DNA of 64,000 nt from assembly GCA_949825065.1 (NCBI GenBank), contig OX463848.1, positions 28,711,549-28,775,548 on the forward strand. The letters run 5' to 3'. The notes beneath the pieces are model-generated. The model was not told where the DNA came from, did no database searches, and worked only from the letters and a program-made list of their open reading frames with translations. Positions within the stretch are counted from its first letter, which is position 1; every line of letters starts with the position of its first letter. Made by a program: the position numbers and the translations under genes. Source of the DNA: Odontocerum albicorne (Eukaryota > Arthropoda > Insecta > Trichoptera > Odontoceridae). Positions 22,080 to 33,372 of this stretch are shown piece by piece.

Positions 22080-23840
22080 TACTTCGTGTTGACCATTTGT
22101 TAATGAGCGTTTTAAACAAATAAAACAAAGAGCTCATATTAAAAGGGATGTATCTGTAGCCTACAAGCAATATATGGAAACTATGGGGTCCAATATTTTG
22201 CGTGACTCCAAATTATTATGAGATCACGAGATTTTTTTTCAGAGGGGATTTGCATTAGAATCTGAGATGAATTGGGGCGAAAATTAGTATAGCGAGACGA
22301 AAATTCCTAATGCATTTGCTCAGTATTTTTCATCTGTTTACTGTAGTGATTCAGAGAGATATACAAAGCACACATCTTACTTAATATTTTCCCAGAAAGA
22401 TGTTTGTCATGCTATAAGAAAACCTAAGAATTCGAGGGCGTTGTGTCCTGATGGAATTCCTATGTTTTTGTTTTGATGTGGAGAAATATTATCCGAGTCC
22501 ATTGTGTATATATTTAACTTAATTTTACATAATGCCATATTCCCTTACAAGAGGAAGAAGACAAGAGGTACACGTATTCATAAGTCCGGCTCCAAAAATG
22601 AAATAAGTAATATACGTATTGCCATATTTTCTTCTATAGCTAAGCTCTTAGACATAATGTTGGATTAAATACTAAGATCCTATATTGATCTTAAAATTAT
22701 TGGCGAGCAACGTTGCTTTAAGTAAAAAAAACTCTACTGAATCAAATATTATGACATTTAATAACTATGTTTCGAGAACTGTAGATGATGGAAAGCAAGT
22801 TGATTGCTCCTATCACGATTTCTCTAAGGTTGTCAATCGGGTAAACCAATAATTACTTCTTGGCAAATGGATAACCTTGGCGTCCAGGATATCTTAATTT
22901 TCGATTACTTAACCGATAGGATACAATACGTGAATGTGTCATATGGACTGTAAATCTGATTACTTCACGGCATATTCAGAGGTCCCCCAAGGGTCAAATT
23001 TGGGGCTTACGCTCTACCTAATATTTATCAACGATATTGGTTCATCAATAAGGCACTCCAGGTATTTATTATTCGCTGACGATTTCAAGGGCTTCAGAAA
23101 GTTTTCAGCTTACGAAGACTGTTTACTCCTTCAGCTAGACTTGAACACCATTTAGGAATGGAGTCAAACAATTAAACTTAATTGCATTATTTAAAAATGC
23201 AAACTTTTGTATTTTTCCAGAGCGATGACTTTCAAATATAAAAGATACACTCTGAATTATCTTATGATTCAAAGAGTAGAACGCAATAAAGATTTGGGTA
23301 TTAATTTGAACAGTAGTATTTGGTCCTCATATTGAGGAACTGCTTACCTATAAGCTAGAGTTTGTGAGACAAGTATGTACATCATTTTTGGTGGAAGAGG
23401 TTCTCGTGTCCGTCTACAATGCGCTGGTTTGTAGCGAGTTAGAATGTGAAGCATTAGTGTGGAACCCGTTACTCTCAACTGGTGGAAAAAGACCAAAATA
23501 TTTTTTTTATTATCTTTAAGTTGCTGACGGGAGCTACACATAATCCTACTCTCCCACTATATCATGGGCTATACCTTTTTAATAAAGCTGCGGATATTGA
23601 TCTCCTCAACATTTCTGATAATTTTTTTAAAGAAAGCTTTTTGAGTTTTCTTAGTAAATAAAGTTAGTTGTTTTGGCCAAACTAAAATATTTTTCGTTTA
23701 ATAACTTTTATATTTTTGATACTTTATTTAATGTTTATTTGTTTTGTTTTCTTGTTGCTGTATATAATTTATCTTAAGCTTTGTATGTAATTGGGTTTAA
23801 ATTGTGTATGTAAGTAGGTTTTATGAAAATAAATCAATGA
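22080..23840 (+). pseudogene. Jockey-like LINE reverse transcriptase, heavily decayed
   Basis: Copies LINE RNA into DNA at the target site (family knowledge). Visible in order on the plus strand, across frames: IKRDVSVAYKQYMETMGSN; PNAFAQYFSSVYCSDSE; PDGIPMFLF near 22450; IAIFSSIAKLLDIMLD near 22620; VDCSYHDFSKVVNRVN; EVPQGSNLG near 22980 (RT motif B); YLIFINDIG; LLFADDFKGFRKF near 23070 (the catalytic FADD); EDCLLLQLDLN; then a thumb region. The tail near 23800 has AATAAA. Stops and frameshifts occur throughout and the endonuclease domain is not seen. The PQGSNLG/FADD set is typical of Jockey-clade LINEs. Confidence 0.88.
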
Positions 23841-23999
23841 TTACGCTAGTGTGAATCATCATTATCACAAATCTTGAAAGTGCATTGTTTAAATGTATGG
23901 TATGTCTATTAGTGCTCCATTGACTTTTTTTTTATTTGCAGCTCGTCATTCAATATATTTTTCCAATTTTCTGTAAATTTTTGAGAAAATTTATTTTAT

Positions 24000-24180
24000 T
24001 GGCCTATTTGGTAAGAAAATTATTTTCAGCCCGCGGATTACGGGTTCGATTTCCGTTGGTACCCACTTATTTTTAAAATAAATTCTAGTCAAGCTTTACT
24101 TCATAATTTTTTTTACATATTTTTAGTTGGTTGAAACAGATTTTCAATTAATAATAACCCCATCAGACTTTATATATTTC
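24000..24180 (+). mobile_element. tRNA-derived SINE
   Basis: Head GGCCTATTTGGTAAGAAAAT, a B box GGGTTCGATTTCC near 24048, a middle AGTTGGTTGAAACAGATTTT, and a tail with CCCCATCAG. Directly followed by another copy in the same orientation. Confidence 0.75.
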
Positions 24181-24182
24181 TC

Positions 24183-24385
24183 CAAGGCCTAGTTGGTAAG
24201 GCGTTTGTCTTCCAGCCTATGGATTATGGGTTCGATACCCGTTTGTATGCACTTTTAGAAAAAAATGATGTTAATCTAGTTTTAAGTTAAGGAATCCTTA
24301 AAACACTTCGTGTTGATTGTAAGAGAAATTACCACTTGGTAATACACCCGTCAGGCTGTAATGAATACAACGAAAGTAAATTATT
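24183..24385 (+). mobile_element. tRNA-derived SINE, best-preserved promoter
   Basis: A box TAGTTGGTAAGG near 24190 and B box GGTTCGATACCC near 24228 lie in tRNA-like spacing (RNA polymerase III internal promoter), followed by a variable middle and the tail CAGGCTGTAATGAATACAAC plus GAAAGT. It is the reference copy for the family here. It is not a functional tRNA: there is no acceptor stem or clean anticodon arm. Confidence 0.85.
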
Positions 24386-24711
24386 ATTTTTTATTTCTCA
24401 TCGCAAATATCGTTTAAGGTGGCGATGAGATACAAAAAAGCAATAACCTAGAAAATTTATTAAATAGCTTCATACAGTACTCGTTTGAAGACTTACAAAA
24501 TGAGATTCTTATAATAAAATTTATTTATAAGGAAATGGTACAAACGTACCTTATAACAAAAAATTAAATACCCAGTAGTGAGTCCCCAAGACATTCAGTT
24601 TGATGGAATATACAAAAAAATGGTACACAATGACAACAAAAATTTGAATTGATCTTTTTAATTGCTGATATTTTCATCCTGTGCTAGAAGCACTTTATTA
24701 TATGACAACTG
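24386..24711. other. AT-rich spacer between SINEs
   Basis: Nothing recognised. Confidence 0.5.
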
Positions 24712-24935
24712 TTGTATTATATTACACTTCCATTATATACAGTACAACCTGGCGGGCTCTTTACCATGTAGCAATATCTTCCAACCAACCAGAAATGTGT
24801 AAAGGAAGCCTTAAATGAAATCCAGACTGAAAGCCTTTTAAAAAAATCAAGGGTTCCAACGGAAATCGAACTCGCAACCTCCGGATTGGAAGACAAGCGT
24901 TTTACCAACAAGGACACGGAGGCCGTCTATCTAAT
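24712..24935 (-). mobile_element. tRNA-derived SINE, full length
   Basis: Minus-strand copy: tail complement (TATACAGTACAACCTGGCGG) at the low-coordinate end, CTTCCAACCAACCAGAAATG, then the head complement (AATCGAACTCGCAACCTCCG, GTTTTACCAAC) at the high-coordinate end. The minus-strand small frame here is not a protein gene. Confidence 0.85.
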
Positions 24936-25002
24936 TCCTTCCATTATATTTTGTTTACAATCTTTAGTTACAATAAAATATTTTTTCTAAATAGCAGAAT
25001 CG

Positions 25003-25205
25003 ACAACCTCCGTGGACGCTAGTCTCCTAGCCTGGAAGTTGCAGGTTCAAATCCCGCTGAAACCCTATTTTTTTTTTAAAAGCAGTCCTGTCTGTTTTTC
25101 ACTTAAGGCCTCTTTAACATCTTTCTGGTTGGTAGGAAGAAATTGCCACATGGAAATAAGCCTACCAGGTTGTACTGTGAATAACGAAAGTGTAATACAA
25201 TACAG
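25003..25205 (+). mobile_element. tRNA-derived SINE, full length
   Basis: Head ACCTCCGTGGACGCTAGTCT, B box GGTTCAAATCCCG, middle TTTTTCACTTAAGGCCTC and TTTCTGGTTGGTAGGAAGAA, tail CCAGGTTGTACTGTGAATAA then CGAAAGTGTAATACAATAC. The 97-codon frame at 25012-25305 reads through the SINE and is not a gene. Confidence 0.87.
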
Positions 25206-25294
25206 AATTTTTCAACGCGTTCTAATCTTACATTTTTCAACAAAAAAACCTGTACAAATATTTTTTTGTTTTAATTGCTTGTTAATTATGACTT

Positions 25295-25832
25295 GGATAT
25301 TATAAATGAAGCAATAATTTTATTTCATTGCACCCCATAAAAAATTGCATTGCACTCCATAAATAACAAATTTGAACTGAATATTAATTACGAATTGAAT
25401 ATTATAAATGAAGCATTCATTTTATTTCATTGCATCCTTTACAAAATAAAAAAATCAAATTAAACTTAATATTAATCATGAATTGAATATTATAAATGAA
25501 GCATTCATTTTATTTCATTGCACAAAGTATACAAAACAAATTTAAACGGAATATTAAATAATTATGAATTGAATATCACAAATTAAGCATTAATTTTATT
25601 TCACTAAATATCAATTACGAATTGAATATTATAAATGAATCATTAATTTTATTTCATTGCACCCTATACAAAATAAAAAAAATGTATTTAAACTGAATGT
25701 TAATTACGAATTGAAGATTATTAATGAATCATTAATTTTATTCCATTGAACCCTATACAAAAACAAATATAAATGGAATATTACTTACGAATTGAATATT
25801 ACAAATGAAGCATTAATTTTATTCCATTGACT
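25295..25832. repeat. Degenerate AT-rich tandem array, ~85-105-bp units, about six copies
   Basis: The phrase GAATTGAATATTATAAATGA followed by AGCATTNATTTTATTTCATTG recurs from 25295 to 25832 with variable spacing. CCCTATACAAAA and AAACTGAATATTAATTACG mark each unit. Copies are diverged, so the array is old. Confidence 0.88.
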
Positions 25833-26399
25833 CAATAAATTTCGGTGATTCTTTGTAAATAATAATCTTCAGAATGTTTCTCCTAAGACGCTGATAGTGT
25901 CAGAGTTAATTTCCCCAACGAATTGTATCACAATTTATTGTCTGAAAACTTGGAGTGTATTCTATTGAGGCATATTAAAATATTTATCGTTATCAACAAT
26001 GTACATGTGAACACAAAACCGCAATATACCCCTCTTATCTCCAGCAAGTTGAAACCGAGACTTTAGAGGGTTACACTACCACAAACAATTAATAATGATT
26101 TTGAAATGTATACACCGTTGATATATTGTAAGGTAACCTAACTTTTGGTCTAAGAACGGTTTGTTTAAAATTAATAATACTATTGTATAATTTTCTCTGT
26201 CACATTTTGTTGTGTTGTTAGATTTAACTAATATTTATGATATTAAGAATATACAAATACGTATAAAAGTTATAGAACAAAAAAAATCTTCGATTATTCG
26301 AGGTAAGAATGTTACGAATCATTGTAACATAGTTTTTTTTAGAAATAGGGTCGAAAATCTCACATCTGATCTGTAGCTTAGATCAAATAGTCAGATATA
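25833..26399. other. Unassigned
   Basis: No coding motif recognised. Confidence 0.45.
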
Positions 26400-26680
26400 A
26401 TATGAAGAGATGGCGGTACTTGCATGAACATACGAATAAGATAGGCACTAACAGGATTCTATGGATATCGACTACTAGGAAGTCCACCTAAAAGAGAGAC
26501 AGTTGGTGTTCTATTTTTCATGAATGATTTACGCATCATAACAGAACCAAGATCAACATCAAGAAGATTTTAAAACACGGTTCGGAGAATATTTTAAATA
26601 AAGATGTTGTTGAGCTCAGGAGGGTTCACCGCCAATTCCTCAATCTTAGATCTTAACTGGGAGGTGCCATTTACATTTTA
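26400..26680 (+). pseudogene. LINE C-terminal/3' fragment
   Basis: The plus strand encodes ILKHGSENILNKDVVELRRV then HRQFLNLRS and a stop at about 26655. The same end (AT-ATTTT-AA-ATA-GATGTTGTTGA...) recurs at 30750-30850 and 44810-44960, so this is a family of 5'-truncated insertions. The clade cannot be named from so short a piece. Confidence 0.6.
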
Positions 26681-26844
26681 TTTTAATGGTTTTTATTTTG
26701 TAATTTAATTAACAGTGTATTTTTAGTGATTTTATTTGAGCATTTTTTTCTTTATTCGTTTACGTATTGTATTTACAGTATAACAATATTTTGGGCTTAT
26801 TGTCGTACTTTACAGTATAACAATATTTTGAGTTTATTGTCAGG

Positions 26845-26900
26845 TATAAATCTATTCCAACCAGCCAGACAAAAGTAATCCAAGGAAAATACATGACAGT
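26845..26900 (-). mobile_element. SINE middle fragment
   Basis: TCTATTCCAACCAGCCAGAC matches the complement of the SINE middle (CTGGTTGGTTGGAA). Confidence 0.45.
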
Positions 26901-27129
26901 AAGAAATCTAATTATTATAAGTTTGTGCAAAATTTATGAGCAGTATAATTCCCAACGATAAAAGTGAAATATCATTAATATAGAGAAAAGAAAAGGATGA
27001 TGGGGATTAAAGGGAAATGCATGTTTAAGTAATATACATTCAGGAAAATATGATCACATCACACATCAGAAAAAAAAATTGTTTCAACAAGAAGTATCCG
27101 ATTAGTACATAAAGTGTCACATTGATTTT

Positions 27130-27340
27130 ACATCCTTAATTGTGCTGCTGTCCCTAAATACCTTTTCAAAAATGTTTAACGCCTATTCGATCAATTATTT
27201 GCGATACACTCATGCATATTTCCTTTTGGCATTAACAGTTCACCGCCCCTCCTCCTTCACATCGTATTTTATTGTCAATGTCGTCAGAGTCTGGAACCAG
27301 TTACCGGCTATCTTAGGATTCTCGCCCTCTTGACTTGATT
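27130..27340 (+). pseudogene. LINE C-terminal fragment with VWNQLP motif
   Basis: The plus-strand frame ends SFTSYFIVNVVRVWNQLPAI then LGFSPS and a stop. The (R/K)-x-WN-x-LP motif is the conserved C-terminal signature of CR1/Jockey-group reverse transcriptases. A second copy of the family is at 63395-63600. Truncated 5'. Confidence 0.75.
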
Positions 27341-27483
27341 AGAACAGCGAATTAAAACAATATTACATATCTCTTTAATGACGAATTGTGTTTCACTTAA
27401 ACTCCTTTTTTTATATTTTTTCGTTCTCAGTCTTTATTGACATTTGTAAATATTTTTTTTGTTATTTGTTTTTTAATGCATTA

Positions 27484-27683
27484 NNNNNNNNNNNNNNNNN
27501 NNNNNNNNNNNNNNNNNNNNNNNNNNNNNNNNNNNNNNNNNNNNNNNNNNNNNNNNNNNNNNNNNNNNNNNNNNNNNNNNNNNNNNNNNNNNNNNNNNNN
27601 NNNNNNNNNNNNNNNNNNNNNNNNNNNNNNNNNNNNNNNNNNNNNNNNNNNNNNNNNNNNNNNNNNNNNNNNNNNNNNNNNNN
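27484..27683. other. Assembly gap (200 N)
   Basis: Exactly 200 N, probably a placeholder of nominal length. Reading frames crossing it are artefacts. Confidence 0.99.
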
Positions 27684-28719
27684 CAAGAATGTGGTATATA
27701 TTATATTTGTTCGATCAAGAAATTATACAAGCAATAACATAAGTAAGACGATGGATCCTTTAAAAATCATTTAATTCTTACTTGAAATTCCCAGTCGAAC
27801 CATATTTAAAACAATACAATAATGATATTGATAAGCTTTTTTTTATTTATTAAATTTAAAGAAATGTCTTATTTATTAGAAAAAACAATTGAGTTTGAAA
27901 CAATATTTAACCATATTTGTTTTATTTGTATGCATATTTAAAAGGTTTAAAGGAACTTAAATTAATTTTCGAGCAAAAACCGTGCATCGTCATATCGTTT
28001 ATATTTTCTAAATAAATTGTGTTATTTAAATGGCTAAGGAGTGAGAAACAAGAGATAAGAGAATGAATTAATAACAGAAATTGCCAGAACAACATAAAAT
28101 AACAAATATTCCTAAGTTATGAGTACTTAAAATGGAAAATAAGGCACTGCTGTGCTGCCACCAGGCGGCCTTATCATGGGCAATTAAGCATCCCTACCGC
28201 TTGGTGTTTGAAAGAGAATTTTATGAACATTAACCATAGGGCATACGTTTCCTCAGTTCAGTGGCTCTACGTTTGAACCTTCGAAGCACCTTATGAACAT
28301 ATGAACATTTTCTTAGAATAATGGATATGTTGACGGACGTTTATATTGTCGTGCAAATGAAAACAATATCTCTTTTTTTTTAGGTGACTTTACAGAAGAA
28401 CCTTTTCCATATTTAATGTAAATTTAAATAACCGTCATAAAAATCATAAAACGAAATAATTCACAATTTGAAAAGTAATGTTTGTTTTTGCCCAAACTGA
28501 AACACAGCGATATTTTAAAAACATTCAAATTTGAGGCATGGTTATTAAGGCTTCGAGATGCTGAACCATACAAAAATTTCAAAATGATTATTTAAAGGGA
28601 ATTGAATACTGTATTTTCACCGTTTTTGTTGTCTTTTCTCAGGTTTTGAGGGTACTCCAGTCTTTAAAAAAAATATCATATTTTTTTTCGTAATTTTTTT
28701 TTTGTCACTTTTACATTCA
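27684..28719. other. AT-rich sequence, nothing recognised
   Basis: A slightly GC-richer patch at 28150-28230 has no identifiable content. Confidence 0.5.
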
Positions 28720-29545
28720 TTTGTGTTTATTAATTTCATCGTCATCATATCGTGTCGCTCATGACTGAGCATCGTGAATCACATGCTAGCCTCTGACGAT
28801 ACCTCTCTATTCATCTCTGAACTCCAAGCCTTGGAGGGCTGTTTTTAAGGGTAGTCCAGTTGTCTCTCACTTAATTAGTCCAACGCACTGAGCTTTTTCT
28901 TCTTCCACGCCTCATGTAACCACAAACCTCTCCAAACTGTCTCCTTGGACATGAAAAATGGGTCCAAAGAATCATAGGACGCAAGAATTGTCGAAAGCAT
29001 ATTGTCGAAAATATGTCGGTGATTCTCAGTTCTTCGAGAATAGAGGCGTTAGTTTGCCTTGCTGTCGATAGAATGATACCCTTCTTCAGCACCACATTTT
29101 AAATGCATCTACTCTACGTCTCTCGTTAGTTCTGCTCTTCCATATCTTTTCCAACGTTGACATCGCATTTTTTGCCATTCCAGTTTTCCTTATCGCATCT
29201 TTCATTGTTGGTGATACTGGAGCCTAAGTTAATAAAGTCAATAACCGATTCCAGACTATGACTTACATTATTCGGTAGCAATTTGTTACTGCGAGGTATT
29301 ATCATAATCTTAGTTTTTGACCTATTGATTTCCAGGCCGAGTAGCTTGCTCTCTTGTTCCACATTTTTAAGGAGCGTGGCCATTTATTCTTTTGATGTGG
29401 CAATCAACGTCGTGTCATCTGCACATCTTAGATTTGAAAGCCAATAACGATCCCGCCGATTGAAAGCCAATAGCAATTCTTTCCTCAATAGCAATCCCGC
29501 CATTCCAGTCTTCAAGTGCTCTCCTTATAATATATTCTCCATAAA
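28720..29545 (-). pseudogene. LINE RT fragment, RTE-like family (copy 2)
   Basis: On the minus strand, 5' to 3': EHLKTGMAGLLLRKELLL; NLRCADDTTLIATSKE (the catalytic x-ADD motif, near 29410-29450); LLKNVEQESKLLGLEINRSK then TKIMIIPRS; SVIDFINLGSSITN; RRVDAFKMWC; ESPTYF; GRRKSSVRWTN; DNWTTLKNSPPRLGVQR; ERYRQRLACDSRCSVMSDTI. A GATGACGATGAAAT simple tail closes the 3' end near 28740, as in RTE elements. Internal stops at several sites. The element is 5'-truncated but preserves the palm active site. Confidence 0.87.
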
Positions 29546-30307
29546 GGTATTATTATTAAATTCACTAAGATTTTTTTACCATATGCAAAGAAATTATTGT
29601 AGATTGATTGCTTTTCAAATTTTCTCTCTCTTGTTGGGGGTAATGAGATTTATTTTTTATAAATTGTGTATAATGTCACTACATCATTATAATCTGATGT
29701 CTCTCATCCTTTTATAAACTTTAAAGCAATAAATGTGGTTTCTTTTATGAGTATTCACGTTGTTGAGTAAAACGGATACATACCAAACGAGTAACATACT
29801 CGTATATTGAATGTTTTTTGAGTCAAATCTTACGTTATTTGTACAAAATAAAAGCTTCAAGATTTAAATAAATTGGAAGTTCGTTTAGCAGTCAAATGGT
29901 ATGGAAAGCTAATTTGTCATTTTAAAACTAGGAGTGTTAAGCTGGAAAACCATGTTTTCGATCAACTTGAGTGTGCTACTAGATTTAAGATACACCTAAT
30001 ATTTTTGGTGAGATATGAGGGACGTACGAAACAATTTAAACTGAGTTTAAATTGATCAATGTACCTTGACTATAATAAAAGTACCTTGTTTAGTGTTTTC
30101 GTGATAAAAATAAATTCTATGTTTAGTTACAATATCAAAAATATCTTTTCGTTTTTCCTTCTGTGAACTTAATCTACGTAAGTCTAGAAAATAATTGAAT
30201 AGTAATTTTTATCAAAGGTTTTGTGAAAAACTCTCTAATTACACCATTTTAAAATATTTTTATTTCTACTGCCCTAATTTTCATCAATATTAAAACAATT
30301 AATAATT
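29546..30307. other. AT-rich sequence, nothing recognised
   Basis: A 60-codon plus-strand frame at 29873-30055 has no motif I recognise. Confidence 0.45.
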
Positions 30308-30520
30308 TCACGACCTTCGTGGGTAAGTTGTTAAGACGCCTGTTTTCTGACCCGCAAGTAGCGGGCTAGATTTCGCTGGAACCGATATTTGTTAAAAAAA
30401 AGTTTTTAGTCTAGTTTCCACTTAAGGTCCCGTTAACTTTGTCTGGTTGGTTAGAAGATATTGCCACGTAGCAATAACCCCACAAAGTTGTACTGTATAC
30501 AAAAAAAATGTTAAACATGG
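30308..30520 (+). mobile_element. tRNA-derived SINE
   Basis: Head ACCTTCGTGGGTAAGTTGTT with a degraded B box, middle TTTCCACTTAAGGTCCC and CTGGTTGGTTAGAAGATATT, tail GCAATAACCCCACAAAGTTG then TACTGTATAC. Confidence 0.85.
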
Positions 30521-30749
30521 TATTGCGCTACTATTGCTGCCAGGCGTTTTTTTTTAGTAATGTTGGGTATAAGTTCCGAGTTAAAGCTTCTTTGAGGGGA
30601 ATTTGCTCTCTAAACGGCGCTATATAAAATTTTCATTTTATTAATTAAACACACGATATCTTTGCTAATTCAAATATATCCAAAATAATAAGCTAACAAC
30701 AGTTGCACGTTATTACTGATTCAACGCAAGATAATATAACAATTGGGTA
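30521..30749. other. Unassigned; dispersed CTCTAAACGGCG motif
   Basis: TTTGCTCTCTAAACGGCG near 30600 matches the reverse complement of 20776 and a related site near 60150. Confidence 0.4.
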
Positions 30750-30850
30750 ACTGTCTGGTTTGGTGGATATTTTTAATATAGATGTTGTTGAGTTTAAGAG
30801 GGTTCGTAGTTTTTAACTGAGAGACAGAATATTTAATATGGTTTTTCCTT
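30750..30850 (+). pseudogene. LINE 3' fragment
   Basis: Encodes DIFNIDVVEFKRVRSF then a stop, matching the ends at 26400-26680 and 44810-44960. Confidence 0.5.
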
Positions 30851-31579
30851 ATGTGTTTTTTTTTATAATTTAATTATCTTTGTATTTTCTTTGATTGATT
30901 AAATTTAAGAATTCTTTTTAATTGAGTTTATTTCAGTCATTTTTTCTTTCCATGTTGCAGTATTTTCATAGGTCGTTTGAGTTTTGAATTTTGCAGATTT
31001 TAAGATATTTTGTTATTTTAGCTTTAATTTCGTTATTATTGCTATGGCTTGTAAAGGACACAAAAGGGTAATTTTTTTTTAGAAGTACGTTAGTAAATAA
31101 ATCCTTCTTAAAGAACAGTATTTTGTTTTTGAATAAAATTACATTTTTGGCTTTAATTTCGAAAATAAGTTCTTATTATCTGCGGCAAGAATGGGGTTAA
31201 TTGGAGGATCTGGGTTTGTATTCCTTGAAGAGTACATACTCGTATAAGAACAGGAACTTTGTCGCATGTAAACAAGAAATTGTCATAAACGCTAACGTTT
31301 TGTATTAAGCAAACACGTATAAATACACGTTTAGTGCAGTAAATTATTGTCAAGATATTTAATTTTGGGACTCAAACAAAATGAACAAATATTATTTCTA
31401 ATTTCCCTTCGAGTAGGTGGAAAGGTACACAGTTAAGCTTAAATAAACAATATTTGTTAATTTACTTCACATAATTCATTAGGTGAAAATAAAGTCGCAT
31501 ATTTACTTAGATGAGGCAACATAACACCTTGTAATGTTTTTTTCTGCAATTATATTTCCTGAACATCTTTATATGTTTT
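30851..31579. other. AT-rich sequence, nothing recognised
   Basis: No coding or repeat signal identified. Confidence 0.45.
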
Positions 31580-32050
31580 CCGATCTTCTTCTTTTCTCTT
31601 GTCTTATTCCATCCATCTGGGGTCGGCTGCTTGGACATTTTTCCTCCATCTCCCTCAATTTCACCAATCACTCGAGGATAGTCCAAGTCTCGACATGTCT
31701 TCCTCCACTTTCTTATGTAGGCTTTTCTTGGGTCTCCCTCTGCCTTTATTTTGGATTTCCCAAATCATAGTTATCTTTAACGTGGACCCTTCATCTGTGC
31801 CCATGACAGCGTATTCGTATTTCCCGGGTTTTATCTACTATTGACGCCACTTTTATTGTTCCAAGAATCCGTTCATTTCGAATCTTGTCCAATCTAGTGT
31901 TGTGCAGTGACCACCGTAGCATAAGCATCTCCGCGACATGAAGCTATTATTCACATTTTTTCTTAAGAGGCCAACACTCGGCTTCATGCAGTATAGCGGG
32001 CCTGATCACCACTGTCTTGTAGATGCTGCTCTTAAGTTTTTTTTATTATA
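31580..32050 (-). pseudogene. LINE RT C-terminal fragment (RTE-like, TRLDKIRN family)
   Basis: On the minus strand: LMLRWSLHNTRLDKIRNERI then LGTIKVASIVDKTREIRIR, then HGH, a GRGRPKKSLHKKVEEDMSRL segment in another frame, and WRKNVQAADPRWM. This is the classic end of a large insect LINE family (LRW.xGvTRLDKIRNExIRG... RRWRKxxxxADP). A second copy on the opposite strand is at 43890-44250. The overlapping plus-strand frames at 31534-31844 are its antisense shadow. Confidence 0.85.
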
Positions 32051-32999
32051 AGTAGTACGATATTCTCACTTAGCTTTAGTTTTCTTGTGATTTTTAGTTG
32101 TGCTATAAACACGTGGCACTTTTTATGGATGGTTGGTTTGGAAATAACAAGGAACTTTTCCACCTAGTTTTCAGGGATTTGAGGATACTTATGGTTAAAG
32201 TTATATTTATTATTTAAAACAACTCTGCATTGTTAAATTATCCCATTAGCCCGGCCTCGTGATTTATATTGTAACCCGGCCATGCTCTTCAAAATGTGTT
32301 AATTGTCAATTCGGATAAGTTGGAGAGTACCATAAAAATTGACGAACGAATTTTATTGTAGATACATTAAATGCGATATATGGTTTACCAAGTCTACCTC
32401 GATAACTTGACATCATGAGAACGAGCTAATTTCAGTGTACCTAGACGACAAAGTTTTATACATTTAGTACAAATGCCCGTAAGCAGTGAATTTTAAGCTA
32501 AATCGGTGTTTTTCTTAATTAACCCTATCGACCATATTACCATATGGAATCAAATGTATAAAAATCTAGATATCTGTTCAGATATCATAAGCTATATTTA
32601 TGATGTTAATGGTCACGTGGATGGTAGATTTTTTAAACATTTATCATTCAGATATTGGTTTCTATCAAAGATCTTATTTCTGCTGCATTATTTTAGGGGA
32701 GTTAAAACCTGCTGTTTATAAGTAAAGCGGTCTTGCAGTTATCCTCTTTTTTACAAAACAGCACTTTTAATTTGTAAATTTATTAGATTCCTTTTAATAG
32801 TTTTACTTAATCATTTCCAGCTAAACCATTTTAAATTAACTATAGTCATACTTTAAGTTCAAATAACTTTCAAAAAAGTTTCATGATAAAAATAATGTTT
32901 TTTTTTCTACTGAATGATTTAAAAATTATCATCAAATGCACAATTTTTCAAGCAATTTAAAAAATTGCATTACATTAAACTTTCGTCGTAAATATTACA
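32051..32999. other. Unassigned
   Basis: A 71-codon plus-strand frame at 32506-32721 has no recognisable motif. Confidence 0.45.
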
Positions 33000-33095
33000 A
33001 CAGGATACGTTTATTGCTATGTGGATATCTCTTTCAATCAACCAGGATGTTAAAGAGGCCTTTAGTGAAAAGTAGTAAGAAATCTTTTCAAAATA
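33000..33095 (-). mobile_element. SINE fragment
   Basis: GATATCTCTTTCAATCAACC and GATGTTAAAGAGGCCTTTAG match the complement of the SINE middle. Confidence 0.6.
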
Positions 33096-33134
33096 AGTTG
33101 ATTTTAAATTACATAATTTTAATGTATTGTATTA

Positions 33135-33330
33135 CATCTTTGCTGTATATGGTATAAGCCGACCTGGCGAATTATAGTCATGTACAATATTTCCAACCAA
33201 CAGGAAAGAGGTTAAAGATGCCTTAAGTGAAACGTAAACATGAACTTTGAAAATGAGGATACCGCCAGGAATCTTACTCGTACCCTCAGGATCGGAACAC
33301 AGGCGTCTTACCAAATAGGCCACGTATCCT
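33135..33330 (-). mobile_element. tRNA-derived SINE
   Basis: Tail complement near 33140-33175 (CCGACCTGGCG), middle CCAACCAACAGGAAAGAGG, head complement with ACAGGCGTCTTACCAAATAG and GCCACG near 33300-33325. Confidence 0.82.
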
Positions 33331-33372
33331 AAGTTAAAAAAAAAAAATAATTTGATCTTCATTTGAAGCGTT

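Noticed and set aside
24183..25205. tRNA genes (A and B boxes)
   Set aside because: No acceptor-stem pairing or intact anticodon arm, and each head is followed by the same SINE body and tail.
27388..27774. Reading frames across the N run
   Set aside because: Artefacts of translating the assembly gap.
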